The notes below the pieces were generated by a model, which saw only the letters and a list, made by a program, of their open reading frames with translations, made no database searches and was not told the origin of the DNA. Below are positions 9,127-18,305 of a stretch of 64,000 nucleotides of DNA, in pieces. The translations under genes and the position numbers were made by a program. Source of the DNA: Emticicia fluvialis. GTDB taxonomy: Bacteria > Bacteroidota > Bacteroidia > Cytophagales > Spirosomataceae. The stretch spans positions 62,001-126,000 of the forward strand of contig NZ_JANUSD010000006.1 of assembly GCF_024793945.1 (NCBI RefSeq), read 5' to 3'. Position 1 is the first letter of the stretch. Every line of letters begins with the position of its first letter.

Positions 9127-10395
9127 ATGAACGACATCAACCCTATCGATAAAGAACTTCTGGATAGGCTAAAGCAACAAATTGAGGAAATGGCAGGGCT
9201 CAGCCTGCACGAAAGCCGGGGGCAGAAAGATTATGAGTTTCTTACATTTTTTATTGAAGAGAAATCGGGTGTAAAAATCAGCCTTACCACTATTAAAAGA
9301 ATCTGGCGCAATGAGTTCAACCGTTTACCGCATTTGTCAACACTTGATGCCCTCAGCAAAATTGCTTACCATAAAGACTGGCTCACACTCAAACTTGACC
9401 TGGCCCAAATACTTACAGGCAAAACCGTACCGCCAACTGAAACTTTTATACCCCACCCCGATAAGCCCTTTGAAAAAATCAGACCTCGTTCTACCCATAC
9501 AAGGCTGTTCGCCATTACTGGCATTATTCTGGTTCTGGCCTTACTGGTGTTTAAAAACAACCTTTTCAAAAATGGTATCCGTGCAGGAGACGTTCAGTTT
9601 TCTGCCAAAACCTCTGTTTCTAATACCGTACCTAACACAGTTGTTTTTACTTACAATATCGATTCTGTTAATGCCAGGAAGTTTTATATTCAGCAATCGT
9701 GGGATAAAAAACGAAGAGTAGAAATTACCAAAGGCAATTACCAGCAAACGGATATTTATTACCTGCCCGGCTACTACATGGCCAAAATCATTGCAGACGA
9801 CTCTATCATCAGAGAGATTCCGGTACATATCAAGACCGACAACTGGGTAATAGCGGCACACCAGCCACCGATAGAGAATAAAATACTGCCGGAGGCCGAT
9901 TGGGTATCAAAAGACATCATCGGCGTAAAGCCCGATGTTTTGGTCAGTAACAAACTAGATACCAAAGAACCCTTTATGCTCACTTTTCATAATAGCCGCG
10001 ATTTTAATATTGATGGGAACAGATTTGTTTTCAGAACTGATTTCAGAATGGATTCAACAGGCGTAGTTTGCCCGGCAGTGGCCGTGCTGCTTAAAGGAGA
10101 ATATGAATATATGTATGTTAACCTGGCCCATAAAGGCTGTGAAAGTAACATAAACCTAAGTATCAGTAACCGGAGGTTTGACGGCAAAAAAACAGATTTA
10201 ACCGCTTTTGGTGCTCAAATGTACCGGTGGCAGCATGTGAGCATAATCAACAGAAACAAATTTGTGAGTATTGCATTAAACAATCAAACGATTTTTGAAA
10301 CACCCTATAAAAAGCATCTGGGTAAACTCAAAGAAATTGGCTTTATTTTCAGGGGGAATGGCATCATAAAAAATACACAGATTACCAGACTTTAA
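9127..10395 (+). CDS. Membrane-tethered HTH regulator with periplasmic ConA-like sensor
   Basis: 422 residues in three parts. Residues 1-100 carry a helical segment, KISLTTIKRIWRNEFNRLPH followed by LSTLDALSKIAYHKDW, resembling the HTH-like module (TLRRLWG then TLdaLArfLGY) found at the N-terminus of many Bacteroidota membrane regulators. A single membrane helix lies near 123-142 (LFAITGIILVLALLVF). The outer part holds a PKD-like strand region (about 155-250) and a LamG/ConA-like domain (about 285-422; FVFRTDFRMDS, YMYVNLAHKG, WQHVSIINRNKFVSIALNN). I infer a one-component regulator that senses a ligand outside the membrane. It is divergent from a secreted ConA-fold protein and has three 11-bp repeats upstream. 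The DNA-binding function is not proven. Confidence 0.6.
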   Translation: MNDINPIDKELLDRLKQQIEEMAGLSLHESRGQKDYEFLTFFIEEKSGVKISLTTIKRIWRNEFNRLPHLSTLDALSKIAYHKDWLTLKLDLAQILTGKTVPPTETFIPHPDKPFEKIRPRSTHTRLFAITGIILVLALLVFKNNLFKNGIRAGDVQFSAKTSVSNTVPNTVVFTYNIDSVNARKFYIQQSWDKKRRVEITKGNYQQTDIYYLPGYYMAKIIADDSIIREIPVHIKTDNWVIAAHQPPIENKILPEADWVSKDIIGVKPDVLVSNKLDTKEPFMLTFHNSRDFNIDGNRFVFRTDFRMDSTGVVCPAVAVLLKGEYEYMYVNLAHKGCESNINLSISNRRFDGKKTDLTAFGAQMYRWQHVSIINRNKFVSIALNNQTIFETPYKKHLGKLKEIGFIFRGNGIIKNTQITRL

Positions 10396-10434
10396 GCTCG
10401 GTCGCTATTTTTAACATTTTCGACAACCTAAATA

Positions 10435-11313
10435 ATGATACATATTACCACGCCCGAAGCATTCAGTTATCAGGAGTTGCTGAGGTTTTTATCGCGTAAT
10501 GAAAAAGAGTGCCTGCATACCATAAAGGGAGATACTATCTACAAGGTTTTAGACATGGGCAATGAGCTGGTGCTGTTTTCTATTGCATATCACAACGGCC
10601 TTGCCGTTCATATCCATACCGAAAAAGCCACGCCAGAAGTGCAGCAGCGCATAAAAAACTATATTGAAAACTGGTTTGACCTGACCGCCGACCTGAACGT
10701 TTTTTATAATGCCATACAGGCCGACCCTATAATGCAACAGCTTTGCCAGAAATACTATGGCCTGCGCATGGTAGGTATGCCCGATTTATTCGAGTCGCTG
10801 GTTTGGTCGGTTATCGGGCAACAGATCAATCTTAATTTTGCTTACGCGCTTAAGCAAAGGCTGGTACACAACTTTGGTAAAAGTGTAACTTTTGATGGTG
10901 ACACATTTTATGCACTACCCACACCACAAACACTGGCGGCACTTAAGGTGGAAGACTTCCAGCCATTTCAGTTCAGCAGAAGTAAGGCACAATATATAAT
11001 AAATATTTCGCAGGCATTTGCAGAGGGTATTCTGGCGCAGGAGAAACTATCCCGGCTAGGGTATGAAGAAATCAAGCAGCAATTAACTGCCATTAAAGGA
11101 GTAGGAAACTGGACAGCCAACTACTCCATGATGAAAAGCCTCAGAAGCTACGATGCGTTTCCGGTTGAAGACGTAGGCCTTCATCATGCGGTAAAAAACC
11201 AATATAAATTAATGGCCAAACCCACCATTGCCGAATTGCACCAGATGGCTTCCCTGTGGCCGGGCTGGCGTGGTTATGCTACATTTTATTTCTGGCACTC
11301 ATTGCTGGAATAA
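10435..11313 (+). CDS. alkA: DNA-3-methyladenine glycosylase II (AlkA type)
   Basis: Base-excision repair enzyme of the HhH-GPD superfamily that removes alkylated bases. 292 residues: an N-terminal AlkA_N-like domain (1-110), then the glycosylase core starting at FESLVWSVIGQQINLNFAYA. The helix-hairpin-helix is KGVGNWTANYSMMKSL, followed by the catalytic Asp 246 in PVEDVGL. It has no Ada-type methyltransferase domain. It ends at a bidirectional terminator shared with lon. Confidence 0.88.
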   Translation: MIHITTPEAFSYQELLRFLSRNEKECLHTIKGDTIYKVLDMGNELVLFSIAYHNGLAVHIHTEKATPEVQQRIKNYIENWFDLTADLNVFYNAIQADPIMQQLCQKYYGLRMVGMPDLFESLVWSVIGQQINLNFAYALKQRLVHNFGKSVTFDGDTFYALPTPQTLAALKVEDFQPFQFSRSKAQYIINISQAFAEGILAQEKLSRLGYEEIKQQLTAIKGVGNWTANYSMMKSLRSYDAFPVEDVGLHHAVKNQYKLMAKPTIAELHQMASLWPGWRGYATFYFWHSLLE

Positions 11314-11348
11314 AAAATAGCAGCTGCTTCAGGCAACTGCTATTTTTT
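11312..11348. terminator. Bidirectional terminator between alkA and lon
   Basis: Perfect 12-bp stem AAAAAATAGCAG/CTGCTATTTTTT (11312-11323 and 11337-11348), A-rich on one side and T-rich on the other, so it can terminate both convergent genes. The alkA stop codon overlaps the first bases. Confidence 0.85.
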
Positions 11349-11365
11349 GTAGTCAATAGTTAGCA

Positions 11366-13861
11366 CTATAAAAGTTCTACCGGCCCAACCTCTTTTTTTT
11401 CTTCCGGCAGAATAAACTTCATGGCATTGGCAACTTTGCCGGGCAATAATGCTATTTCCAGCACTTCCTGCACGTAGTCTACGTAATGGAAAGTGAGGCC
11501 TTCAGTATATGCGGCACCTACTTCCTCTACATCCTTGCGGTTTTTGTAGCACATTACAATCTCTTTTATACCCGCACGCTTGGCAGCCAGAATTTTCTCT
11601 TTTATACCGCCCACAGGCAGTACTTTTCCGCGCAGGGTAATCTCGCCTGTCATCGCCAGATTCGGCTTCAGTTGTCTTTGGGTATAGATAGATGCCATTG
11701 AGGTAACCATTGTAATACCTGCAGACGGGCCATCTTTTGGCACAGCCCCCTGTGGCACGTGTACGTGCAAATCGTAATTCTGAAAAATGCGGTAATCAAT
11801 ACCTATTTCATCGGCATGCGATTTAAGGTAAGAAAGCGCCGTAACGGCCGACTCTTTCATCACGTCTCCCAATTGGCCAGACAACGTCAGCTGGCCTTTA
11901 CCCCTGCTCAGGCTAGACTCTATGAAAAGTATATCTCCACCTACCGATGTCCAGGCCAATCCGGTTACCACACCTGGCAACTCATTGCCTTCATATAAAT
12001 CCTGGTCAAAAACTGCACCACCCAGTAATTTCTCAACGTGTTCAACTTTTATCAGTTTCGGATACTCCTCCTGCATGGCAATAGATTTGGCAACTTTTCT
12101 TATCAAAGTTCCAATCTGCTGTTCAAGACGACGAACCCCAGATTCTCTGGTGTAGCCTTCAATTACCCGTTGAATAGCCTTGTCTTCTATTTTCAGGTCT
12201 TTTACCTTTATACCGTGTTGCTCTAACTGCTTAGGCACCAGGTGTTTTTTAGCGATTTCTATTTTCTCCTCAACCGTATAGCCTGAAATCTCAATTATCT
12301 CCATGCGGTCTCTTAATGGCGCCTGAATAGTATCTAAAGAATTGGCAGTGGCAATGAACAGCACCTTAGATAAATCATAGTCAACCTCCAGGTAATTGTC
12401 TTTGAAGGACGAGTTTTGTTCGGGGTCCAGAACTTCCAGCAGTGCCGAGGAAGGGTCACCTCTGAAATCGCGGGAAACCTTATCTATTTCGTCTAAAACA
12501 AATACCGGGTTTGACGATCTGGCTTTTTGCAGATTCTGAATCACCTTGCCCGGCATGGCGCCGATATACGTTTTTCTGTGGCCGCGTATTTCGGCCTCAT
12601 CATGCAAACCACCCAGCGCCATCCGTATGTAATTACGGCCCAGCGACTTGGCAATTGAGCGCCCCAATGATGTTTTACCAACACCCGGAGGCCCATAAAG
12701 GCACAGAATAGGCGCTTTCATATCGCTCCGTAATTTTAATACGGCCAGATACTCAATGATACGCTCTTTTACTTTCTCAAGACCCGAGTGATCGGCATCT
12801 AATATTTTTTTAGCCCTTTTCAGGTCAAAATTATCTTTTGTGTATTCTGCCCAGGGCAGCTCAATCATGGTTTCGGCATAGGTTAATGAAACCCCGTATT
12901 CCGGCGCCATTGAGTTCATGCGCAGAATCTTGTTCAGTTCTTTATGAAAATGCTCATTGGCCTCTTTAGACCATTTCTTTTTGGCACCTTTGGCACGCAG
13001 TTTTTCTACTTCCTGATCAGGCGTTTCCATGCCCAGTTCTTCCTGCAATACCTTTATCTGCTGGCGCAGGTAATATTCCCTTTGTTGCTGGTCAATATCA
13101 AGGCTGGCTTTGCTTTGTATATCTCTTTTGATTTCAAGCACCTGAATCTCCTTCATCATGTGTTCCAGCAGTTTGTGCGCCTGCTCGCTACCGTCGTAAG
13201 TCTCCAGAAGCAATTGTTTCTCGCTAATCTCTATATTCAGGTTAGAAGACAAAAAGTGCGTCAGGAAACTAGGGCTGTCAATATTACTGATGGCCATCTG
13301 CGCATCTTTCGGTATTTCCGGATTCAGGCTCAGAATTTTATAAGCCGCCTCTTTCAGGCTCTGTATCAGGGCTTTTACCTCTTTTTTGCGTACACTCGGA
13401 AAATTATCAGCTATATACTTAACCGTAGCGCTTAGGTGTGGTTCGGTCTGGATATAGTTAATAACCTCAAAACGGCGGCGTCCCTGAATAATAACCGTCA
13501 CATTTCCATCAGGCAGCACAATCATTTTAAGAATGGTTGCAATCGTACCTATTTTATATAAATCTTCGGGTGTAGGTTCGTTGGGCGTATGGCGTATTTG
13601 TGCAACTACACCAATGGTTTTATCGGTGCGATAAGCCTTTTTTACCATTTTAATAAATTTGGCCCTTGTAACAGTAACAGGTATAACAATACCCGGAAAC
13701 AGAACGGTATTTCTAAGCGGAAGAAGCGCTAGTTCGGTTGGAAGATTATTTTCATTCTCCATCACTTCATCCGGTGAAGCGATTTCAATCATTTCCACAT
13801 TTTCTACGTCTTGGCGTCCCATCATAAGGCTGGAGATTAGTTCACGATTCATGTACCACAA
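11366..13861 (-). CDS. lon: ATP-dependent Lon protease
   Basis: Cytoplasmic AAA+ serine protease that degrades misfolded and regulatory proteins. 831 residues: an N-terminal LON substrate-binding domain (about 43-240), a coiled linker, the ATPase with Walker A GPPGVGKTS near 390 and Walker B VFVLDEIDKV near 455, and the protease domain with catalytic Ser in KDGPSAGI near 713 and Lys in GGIKEKILAAKRAGIKE near 755. An alternative start three codons in (MNRELISS) is just as plausible. No heat-shock promoter element could be identified. It is divergent from the GH3 gene. Confidence 0.95.
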   Translation of the reverse strand: MWYMNRELISSLMMGRQDVENVEMIEIASPDEVMENENNLPTELALLPLRNTVLFPGIVIPVTVTRAKFIKMVKKAYRTDKTIGVVAQIRHTPNEPTPEDLYKIGTIATILKMIVLPDGNVTVIIQGRRRFEVINYIQTEPHLSATVKYIADNFPSVRKKEVKALIQSLKEAAYKILSLNPEIPKDAQMAISNIDSPSFLTHFLSSNLNIEISEKQLLLETYDGSEQAHKLLEHMMKEIQVLEIKRDIQSKASLDIDQQQREYYLRQQIKVLQEELGMETPDQEVEKLRAKGAKKKWSKEANEHFHKELNKILRMNSMAPEYGVSLTYAETMIELPWAEYTKDNFDLKRAKKILDADHSGLEKVKERIIEYLAVLKLRSDMKAPILCLYGPPGVGKTSLGRSIAKSLGRNYIRMALGGLHDEAEIRGHRKTYIGAMPGKVIQNLQKARSSNPVFVLDEIDKVSRDFRGDPSSALLEVLDPEQNSSFKDNYLEVDYDLSKVLFIATANSLDTIQAPLRDRMEIIEISGYTVEEKIEIAKKHLVPKQLEQHGIKVKDLKIEDKAIQRVIEGYTRESGVRRLEQQIGTLIRKVAKSIAMQEEYPKLIKVEHVEKLLGGAVFDQDLYEGNELPGVVTGLAWTSVGGDILFIESSLSRGKGQLTLSGQLGDVMKESAVTALSYLKSHADEIGIDYRIFQNYDLHVHVPQGAVPKDGPSAGITMVTSMASIYTQRQLKPNLAMTGEITLRGKVLPVGGIKEKILAAKRAGIKEIVMCYKNRKDVEEVGAAYTEGLTFHYVDYVQEVLEIALLPGKVANAMKFILPEEKKEVGPVELL

Positions 13862-14185
13862 ATTTAGGTTCTTCTATAAGGCTTTTTCTTAAAAAAACCC
13901 GTTTTATTTAACAGCAAACATTAGTTAATTATCTGGTAAAAACCTGCTGAACACCCTTCTAAAAAACCATTAATGACTCGTATTTATCTGCCAGAATGTC
14001 AGAGTGAATGTACAAAACGTTTTGTATAATTAAAATATTTCTGTGCTTTTTTTATTGCTCAAACCAAGTGCCAATTCTATATACATGGCATAGTGGCAGT
14101 AAAATCATTAAATATGCTCTGGTTTTTGAAACCATACAGATTTATTGTCTATTTTTGATTTCTGTTCCGACAAAATCTTAAACTC
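13862..14185. other. Divergent intergenic region lon / GH3 fusion gene
   Basis: 324 bp, AT-rich, no credible gene. It contains the promoter of the downstream gene (14125-14157). A TAAATTTG on the minus strand (13866-13859) overlaps the lon start and has no -33 partner, so it was not called. Confidence 0.6.
14125..14157 (+). promoter_or_regulatory. Bacteroidota-type promoter of the GH3/serine hydrolase gene
   Basis: -33 element TTTG (14125-14128), 21-nt spacer, -7 element TATTTTTG (14150-14157), a full match to TAnnTTTG. The start codon at 14186 follows with a leader of roughly 20 nt. Confidence 0.7.
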
Positions 14186-17100
14186 ATGAAAAAAGTATTC
14201 CTGCTCTGTTTTCTGTTTTTCAGTCTGCTATCTTCCTTTGCTCAAAAAAGCCCCGATTTCCTCAATAACTATAACCAACGCTGGGTAGATTCTGTTTTCG
14301 CAACCCTGTCGTTAGACGAAAAAATCGGTCAGTTATTGATGCCGCGGGGAAATACTTCAGGCCAGGGATATAACGTTGAAAAGCTCAGAAAATGGGTACA
14401 GGATTACAAAGTGGGCGGTCTGGTTTTCTTTGCTGGCCAGCCAACCACACAGGCTCGCATTGTAAATGAGCTGCAGGGGATGTCTAAAGTACCCATGCTG
14501 ATAGGAATGGATTTAGAATGGGGACTGGCCATGAGACTGGATAGTACCGTTCGGTTCCCTTATCAGATGACGCTAGGCGCCATCAGAGGTAAAGAAGCAG
14601 ATATACGCGAGATGGGCGCTGAAATAGCCCGTCAATGCCGCAGAATGGGCGTGCACATCAATTATGCCCCTGTAGTAGATGTCAATAATAACCCCAACAA
14701 CCCGGTTATCAATTTCCGCTCGTTCGGTGAAAACAAATATGACGTGGCCTCTAAGGCCATTGCCTATATGCAGGGCATGAACAGCGAGCGCATTCTGACG
14801 TCGGCCAAGCACTTTCCGGGGCATGGTGATACAGGCGTAGACTCTCACTATGATTTACCCCTGATAAGCCACGACAAAAAACGGCTGGATAATATTGAGC
14901 TTTACCCTTACCGTATGCTCATGAACAGCGGCCTCAGCGGTGTCATGACAGCCCACCTGAGTATTCCGGCTTTAGACAGCGCTAAAAATCTGGCGTCTAC
15001 GCTCTCAAAAAATATTGTTACTGATTTGCTCCGTAATGATTTAAAATTTAAAGGTCTTGTATTTACTGATGCCATGGATATGCAGGGAGCGGTAAAATAC
15101 TTCCCTAACGGGCAAGCCAATGTAAAAGCCATTCTGGCAGGTAATGATATCCTTGAAACCTTCGAAGATGTGCCGGCAGCCATAGCAGCCATTAAAGCAG
15201 CCGTTGCCAATAAGGAAATAACCCAGGAAGAAATTGATTTCAGGGTTAAGAAAATCCTGATGGCTAAATCATGGGTAGGTTTAGATAAATATAAACCAAT
15301 AGAAATTAATAATCTGATACAAGACCTGAACACCACGAAGTCAGACGTGCTGAACCGTCAGTTTGCCGAAGCAGCCCTTACACTCATAAAAAATGAAGAA
15401 AGTGTTTTGCCCGTTAAAGACCTGACAGCCAAAATTGCAGTGGTTTCTGTTGATGCTGTTCAGCCAACGGCTTTTCAGAAAATGGCGGCTAACTATACTA
15501 CGGTTGATAATTTCAATTTACCGGCCAATGCCACCGATGCCGACATCAGCAAAATGCTGGAGCAAGTCTCAGGATATGACCTCATACTGGTGGGTGTACA
15601 CCTGAATAATATTCGTCCGGCTGCTAAATATGGTGTTACTGATGCCAATAAAAAGGCTGTAAAAGCCCTGGTAAATACCGGCAAAGCCGTAGTAACGCTC
15701 TTTGGCAACCCTTATTCGTTGGATAAATTTGAAGACCTTGACAAGGCTAAAGCCGTTGTAATGGCGTATCAGCTAACCCCCTACATGGAAGAGGCCTCGG
15801 CACAAGCCATTTTCGGGGCTATTCCGTTTATTGGTAAGCTGCCTGTAACTGTTAATGAAAATTATCGCCTGGAATCTGGCAAACAAACCCAGTCAATCGG
15901 TCGGTTGGCTTATGGTGTACCCGAAATGGTTGGGCTTGACAGTAAGGTTTTCAATGCCCGGATGGACTCGGTAGTAAATCTGGGTCTGAAAGAAAAAGCA
16001 TACCCCGGTGCGGTACTTGAGGTAGCCAAAGACGGAAGGGTTATTTACCACAAAGCATTTGGATACCATACTTACGAAGCCGCCAAAGCAGGCCTGAATA
16101 CAGCTAATGAAATGGTTTTAAGCGCCGGTAATAAAAATGATGTGATGGACGAAAAAGTAAAAAGCGCTGCTTCTATACAGGCAGGGGCGGCACAAACCAA
16201 TGCGGTATCAAACGGCAAGGTAAAATTAACCGACCTGTATGACCTGGCCTCGGTTACCAAAGTAAGTACATCATTACTGGCTGTAATGCAGTTAATGAGC
16301 GAAAACAAGTTTGACCTCGACAAAACCTTTAAGGACTACTACACAGAATTTGACAACTCAAATAAGGCAAATCTGCGGTTCAGAGACATGCTTACCCATA
16401 AATCAGGCCTGAAAGCCTGGATTCCGTTCTGGATGGACTGCATAGACTCGGTAAAGACCGTAATGAACAGCCCCATATTTAAAGCTAAGTATGCACAGAA
16501 ATACAAAAGGAAATTTTTAATGAGCAAAAAGAAATACTATGCCATGCTCATGAAAGCCATTAAAGAAGATAAAAATCTGTGGAAAGAAACGCTGTCGCCT
16601 GTTACATTGGTTTGGAAAAAGAATACGATTGCTAACGAGCCGTCGGATGATTACACGGTTCAACTGACAGACAGCCTGTGGCTGCACAAAGATTACAGAG
16701 AGAAAATTTTCAATGCCATTAAAGATTCGCCTGTTAAACCCGAGCAGGGCTATGTGTATAGCGATTTACATTACTACGCCTACCCGACTTTTATGCCGCG
16801 CATAACAGGCATGCCCTGGGAAGACTACCTGAAAAAAACTTACAAACAACTAGGGGCAAACAGCCTTACCTATAATCCGCTGCGCTTTTATCCTAAATCT
16901 CAGATTGTACCCAGTGAGCGCGATACTTTATTCAGGCATACACTCATACACGGGCGTGTGCATGATGAAGGCGCCGGTATGCTCAATGGCGTTTCGGGGC
17001 ACGCAGGTTTGTTTGGCAATGCCAACGACTTAATGAAACTGATGCAGCTTTATCTGCAAAAAGGAACTTACGGCGGCAAGCAGTTTATTAAGCCCGAGGT

Positions 17101-17389
17101 GGTTGATGAGTGCACCCGTTACCAGTTTCCTGAACTAAAAAACAGAAGAGCAATTGCATTTGACAAAATAGACTTTAACCCTAAGGTGGCCAACGGGCCA
17201 ACACTGGCAACACCTGAAAGCTATGGTCATTCAGGCTTTACAGGTACTTTCGTTTGGGTAGACCCTAAATATAATTTTGCCTACGTTTTCTTATCAAACC
17301 GTGTTTACCCAACCCGTGATAACACGAAGATAAGTACGCTGAACATCAGAACAGCTATTGGCGATGAGATTTACAAAACCGTAAAATAA
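14186..17389 (+). CDS. GH3 beta-N-acetylhexosaminidase fused to a serine beta-lactamase-like hydrolase
   Basis: 1067 residues with a signal peptide (about 1-20). The N-terminal half is a GH3 TIM barrel of the NagZ class: KHFPGHGDTGVDSHYDLP starts at residue 208 and carries the His/Asp acid-base dyad, and VFTDAMDMQGA has the nucleophile Asp 295. A GH3 C-terminal-like alpha/beta domain follows (about 380-570). The C-terminal part is a class C beta-lactamase/transpeptidase-like hydrolase with SVTK (Ser 689, Lys 692), a YSD in place of YxN, and HSG in place of KTG. The pair suggests periplasmic action on peptidoglycan or chitin-like fragments, as in muropeptide recycling. This architecture recurs in Bacteroidota. 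Followed after 38 nt by a metallo-hydrolase gene, probably co-transcribed. Confidence 0.88.
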   Translation: MKKVFLLCFLFFSLLSSFAQKSPDFLNNYNQRWVDSVFATLSLDEKIGQLLMPRGNTSGQGYNVEKLRKWVQDYKVGGLVFFAGQPTTQARIVNELQGMSKVPMLIGMDLEWGLAMRLDSTVRFPYQMTLGAIRGKEADIREMGAEIARQCRRMGVHINYAPVVDVNNNPNNPVINFRSFGENKYDVASKAIAYMQGMNSERILTSAKHFPGHGDTGVDSHYDLPLISHDKKRLDNIELYPYRMLMNSGLSGVMTAHLSIPALDSAKNLASTLSKNIVTDLLRNDLKFKGLVFTDAMDMQGAVKYFPNGQANVKAILAGNDILETFEDVPAAIAAIKAAVANKEITQEEIDFRVKKILMAKSWVGLDKYKPIEINNLIQDLNTTKSDVLNRQFAEAALTLIKNEESVLPVKDLTAKIAVVSVDAVQPTAFQKMAANYTTVDNFNLPANATDADISKMLEQVSGYDLILVGVHLNNIRPAAKYGVTDANKKAVKALVNTGKAVVTLFGNPYSLDKFEDLDKAKAVVMAYQLTPYMEEASAQAIFGAIPFIGKLPVTVNENYRLESGKQTQSIGRLAYGVPEMVGLDSKVFNARMDSVVNLGLKEKAYPGAVLEVAKDGRVIYHKAFGYHTYEAAKAGLNTANEMVLSAGNKNDVMDEKVKSAASIQAGAAQTNAVSNGKVKLTDLYDLASVTKVSTSLLAVMQLMSENKFDLDKTFKDYYTEFDNSNKANLRFRDMLTHKSGLKAWIPFWMDCIDSVKTVMNSPIFKAKYAQKYKRKFLMSKKKYYAMLMKAIKEDKNLWKETLSPVTLVWKKNTIANEPSDDYTVQLTDSLWLHKDYREKIFNAIKDSPVKPEQGYVYSDLHYYAYPTFMPRITGMPWEDYLKKTYKQLGANSLTYNPLRFYPKSQIVPSERDTLFRHTLIHGRVHDEGAGMLNGVSGHAGLFGNANDLMKLMQLYLQKGTYGGKQFIKPEVVDECTRYQFPELKNRRAIAFDKIDFNPKVANGPTLATPESYGHSGFTGTFVWVDPKYNFAYVFLSNRVYPTRDNTKISTLNIRTAIGDEIYKTVK

Positions 17390-17427
17390 TACAGGTGGAG
17401 TAAATTAATGTTTTACTTCTTAGAAAA

Positions 17428-18240
17428 ATGCAATATCTGAAACATAGAAAGTTTGCCGATGTTGAGCTTTTCCGTTTTGGTTATGCTCCTATCGGCAAAC
17501 CCTGGTTTAATGTGTACTGTTTTGTTTTTGACCACGTATTAATTGATACCGCCCAGGCGCACTGCCGAGAAAAAGTAAAAGCCACATTTAAGGACAAAAG
17601 AATTGAAAAAATTTTGCTGACGCATTTTCATGAAGACCACTCAGGTAATGTAGCTGCGCTGGCCATTGAGCATCAGGCTGAGGTATTTGCCCACGCAACA
17701 ACCCAAGAAAAAATAAAAAAAGGCTTCGGTCTGCATCCTTATGAGAAAGTGCTTTTCGGGCATATTACACCTTATGAAAGCCATATACACCACTTCCCTG
17801 CCATTATTGAAACGCCAAACCACCAATTAGTACCTATTTATACACCGGGGCATTCAGACGACCACACGGTTTTTCTTGAACCCAACAAAGGCTGGCTGTT
17901 TTCAGGCGACTTGTTTGTGGGTATCCGGATCAGGGTTTTCAGAAAAGGCGAGAAATTCTGGCAGCAGGTAGCGTCTATGAAAAATATACTTCAATACAAT
18001 TTTGATGTACTTTTTTGTGGGCACCACCCCCGGTTAAAAGATGGTAAACAGCAATTACAGGCCAAATTACAGTATTTTGAAGACTTTGGCGGGCATGCAC
18101 GCAGCCTGCACCAAAAGGGTTTGCCGGTTAAAGACATCATGCGAACCATGAAACTGCGTGAAAATCATCTGATGCGGCTTTTGCTATCCAACGACGTATC
18201 CGTCAGATACATGGTAGAAGCTGCTTTGAAAGACGAATAA
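17428..18240 (+). CDS. MBL-fold metallo-hydrolase
   Basis: 270 residues, cytoplasmic (no signal peptide). The zinc-binding motif THFHEDHSGN has H66, H68, D70 and H71; further ligands fit YTPGHSDDHTVF and FCGHHP, and the GDLF Asp bridges the metals. The C-terminal helical extension (about 215-270, KDIMRTMKLRENHLMRLLLS) resembles those of lactonase-like and RNase Z-like hydrolases. Substrate unknown. It sits 38 nt after the GH3 fusion gene. Confidence 0.75.
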   Translation: MQYLKHRKFADVELFRFGYAPIGKPWFNVYCFVFDHVLIDTAQAHCREKVKATFKDKRIEKILLTHFHEDHSGNVAALAIEHQAEVFAHATTQEKIKKGFGLHPYEKVLFGHITPYESHIHHFPAIIETPNHQLVPIYTPGHSDDHTVFLEPNKGWLFSGDLFVGIRIRVFRKGEKFWQQVASMKNILQYNFDVLFCGHHPRLKDGKQQLQAKLQYFEDFGGHARSLHQKGLPVKDIMRTMKLRENHLMRLLLSNDVSVRYMVEAALKDE

Positions 18241-18305
18241 GCAGATCAAGCATAACAACCTGTTTAGTAACACATTAGCATACAGAACCTCTAATCTTTA
18301 GACCT

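Noticed and set aside
13859..13866. Minus-strand TAAATTTG as lon promoter
   Set aside because: It overlaps the start codon and has no -33 box.
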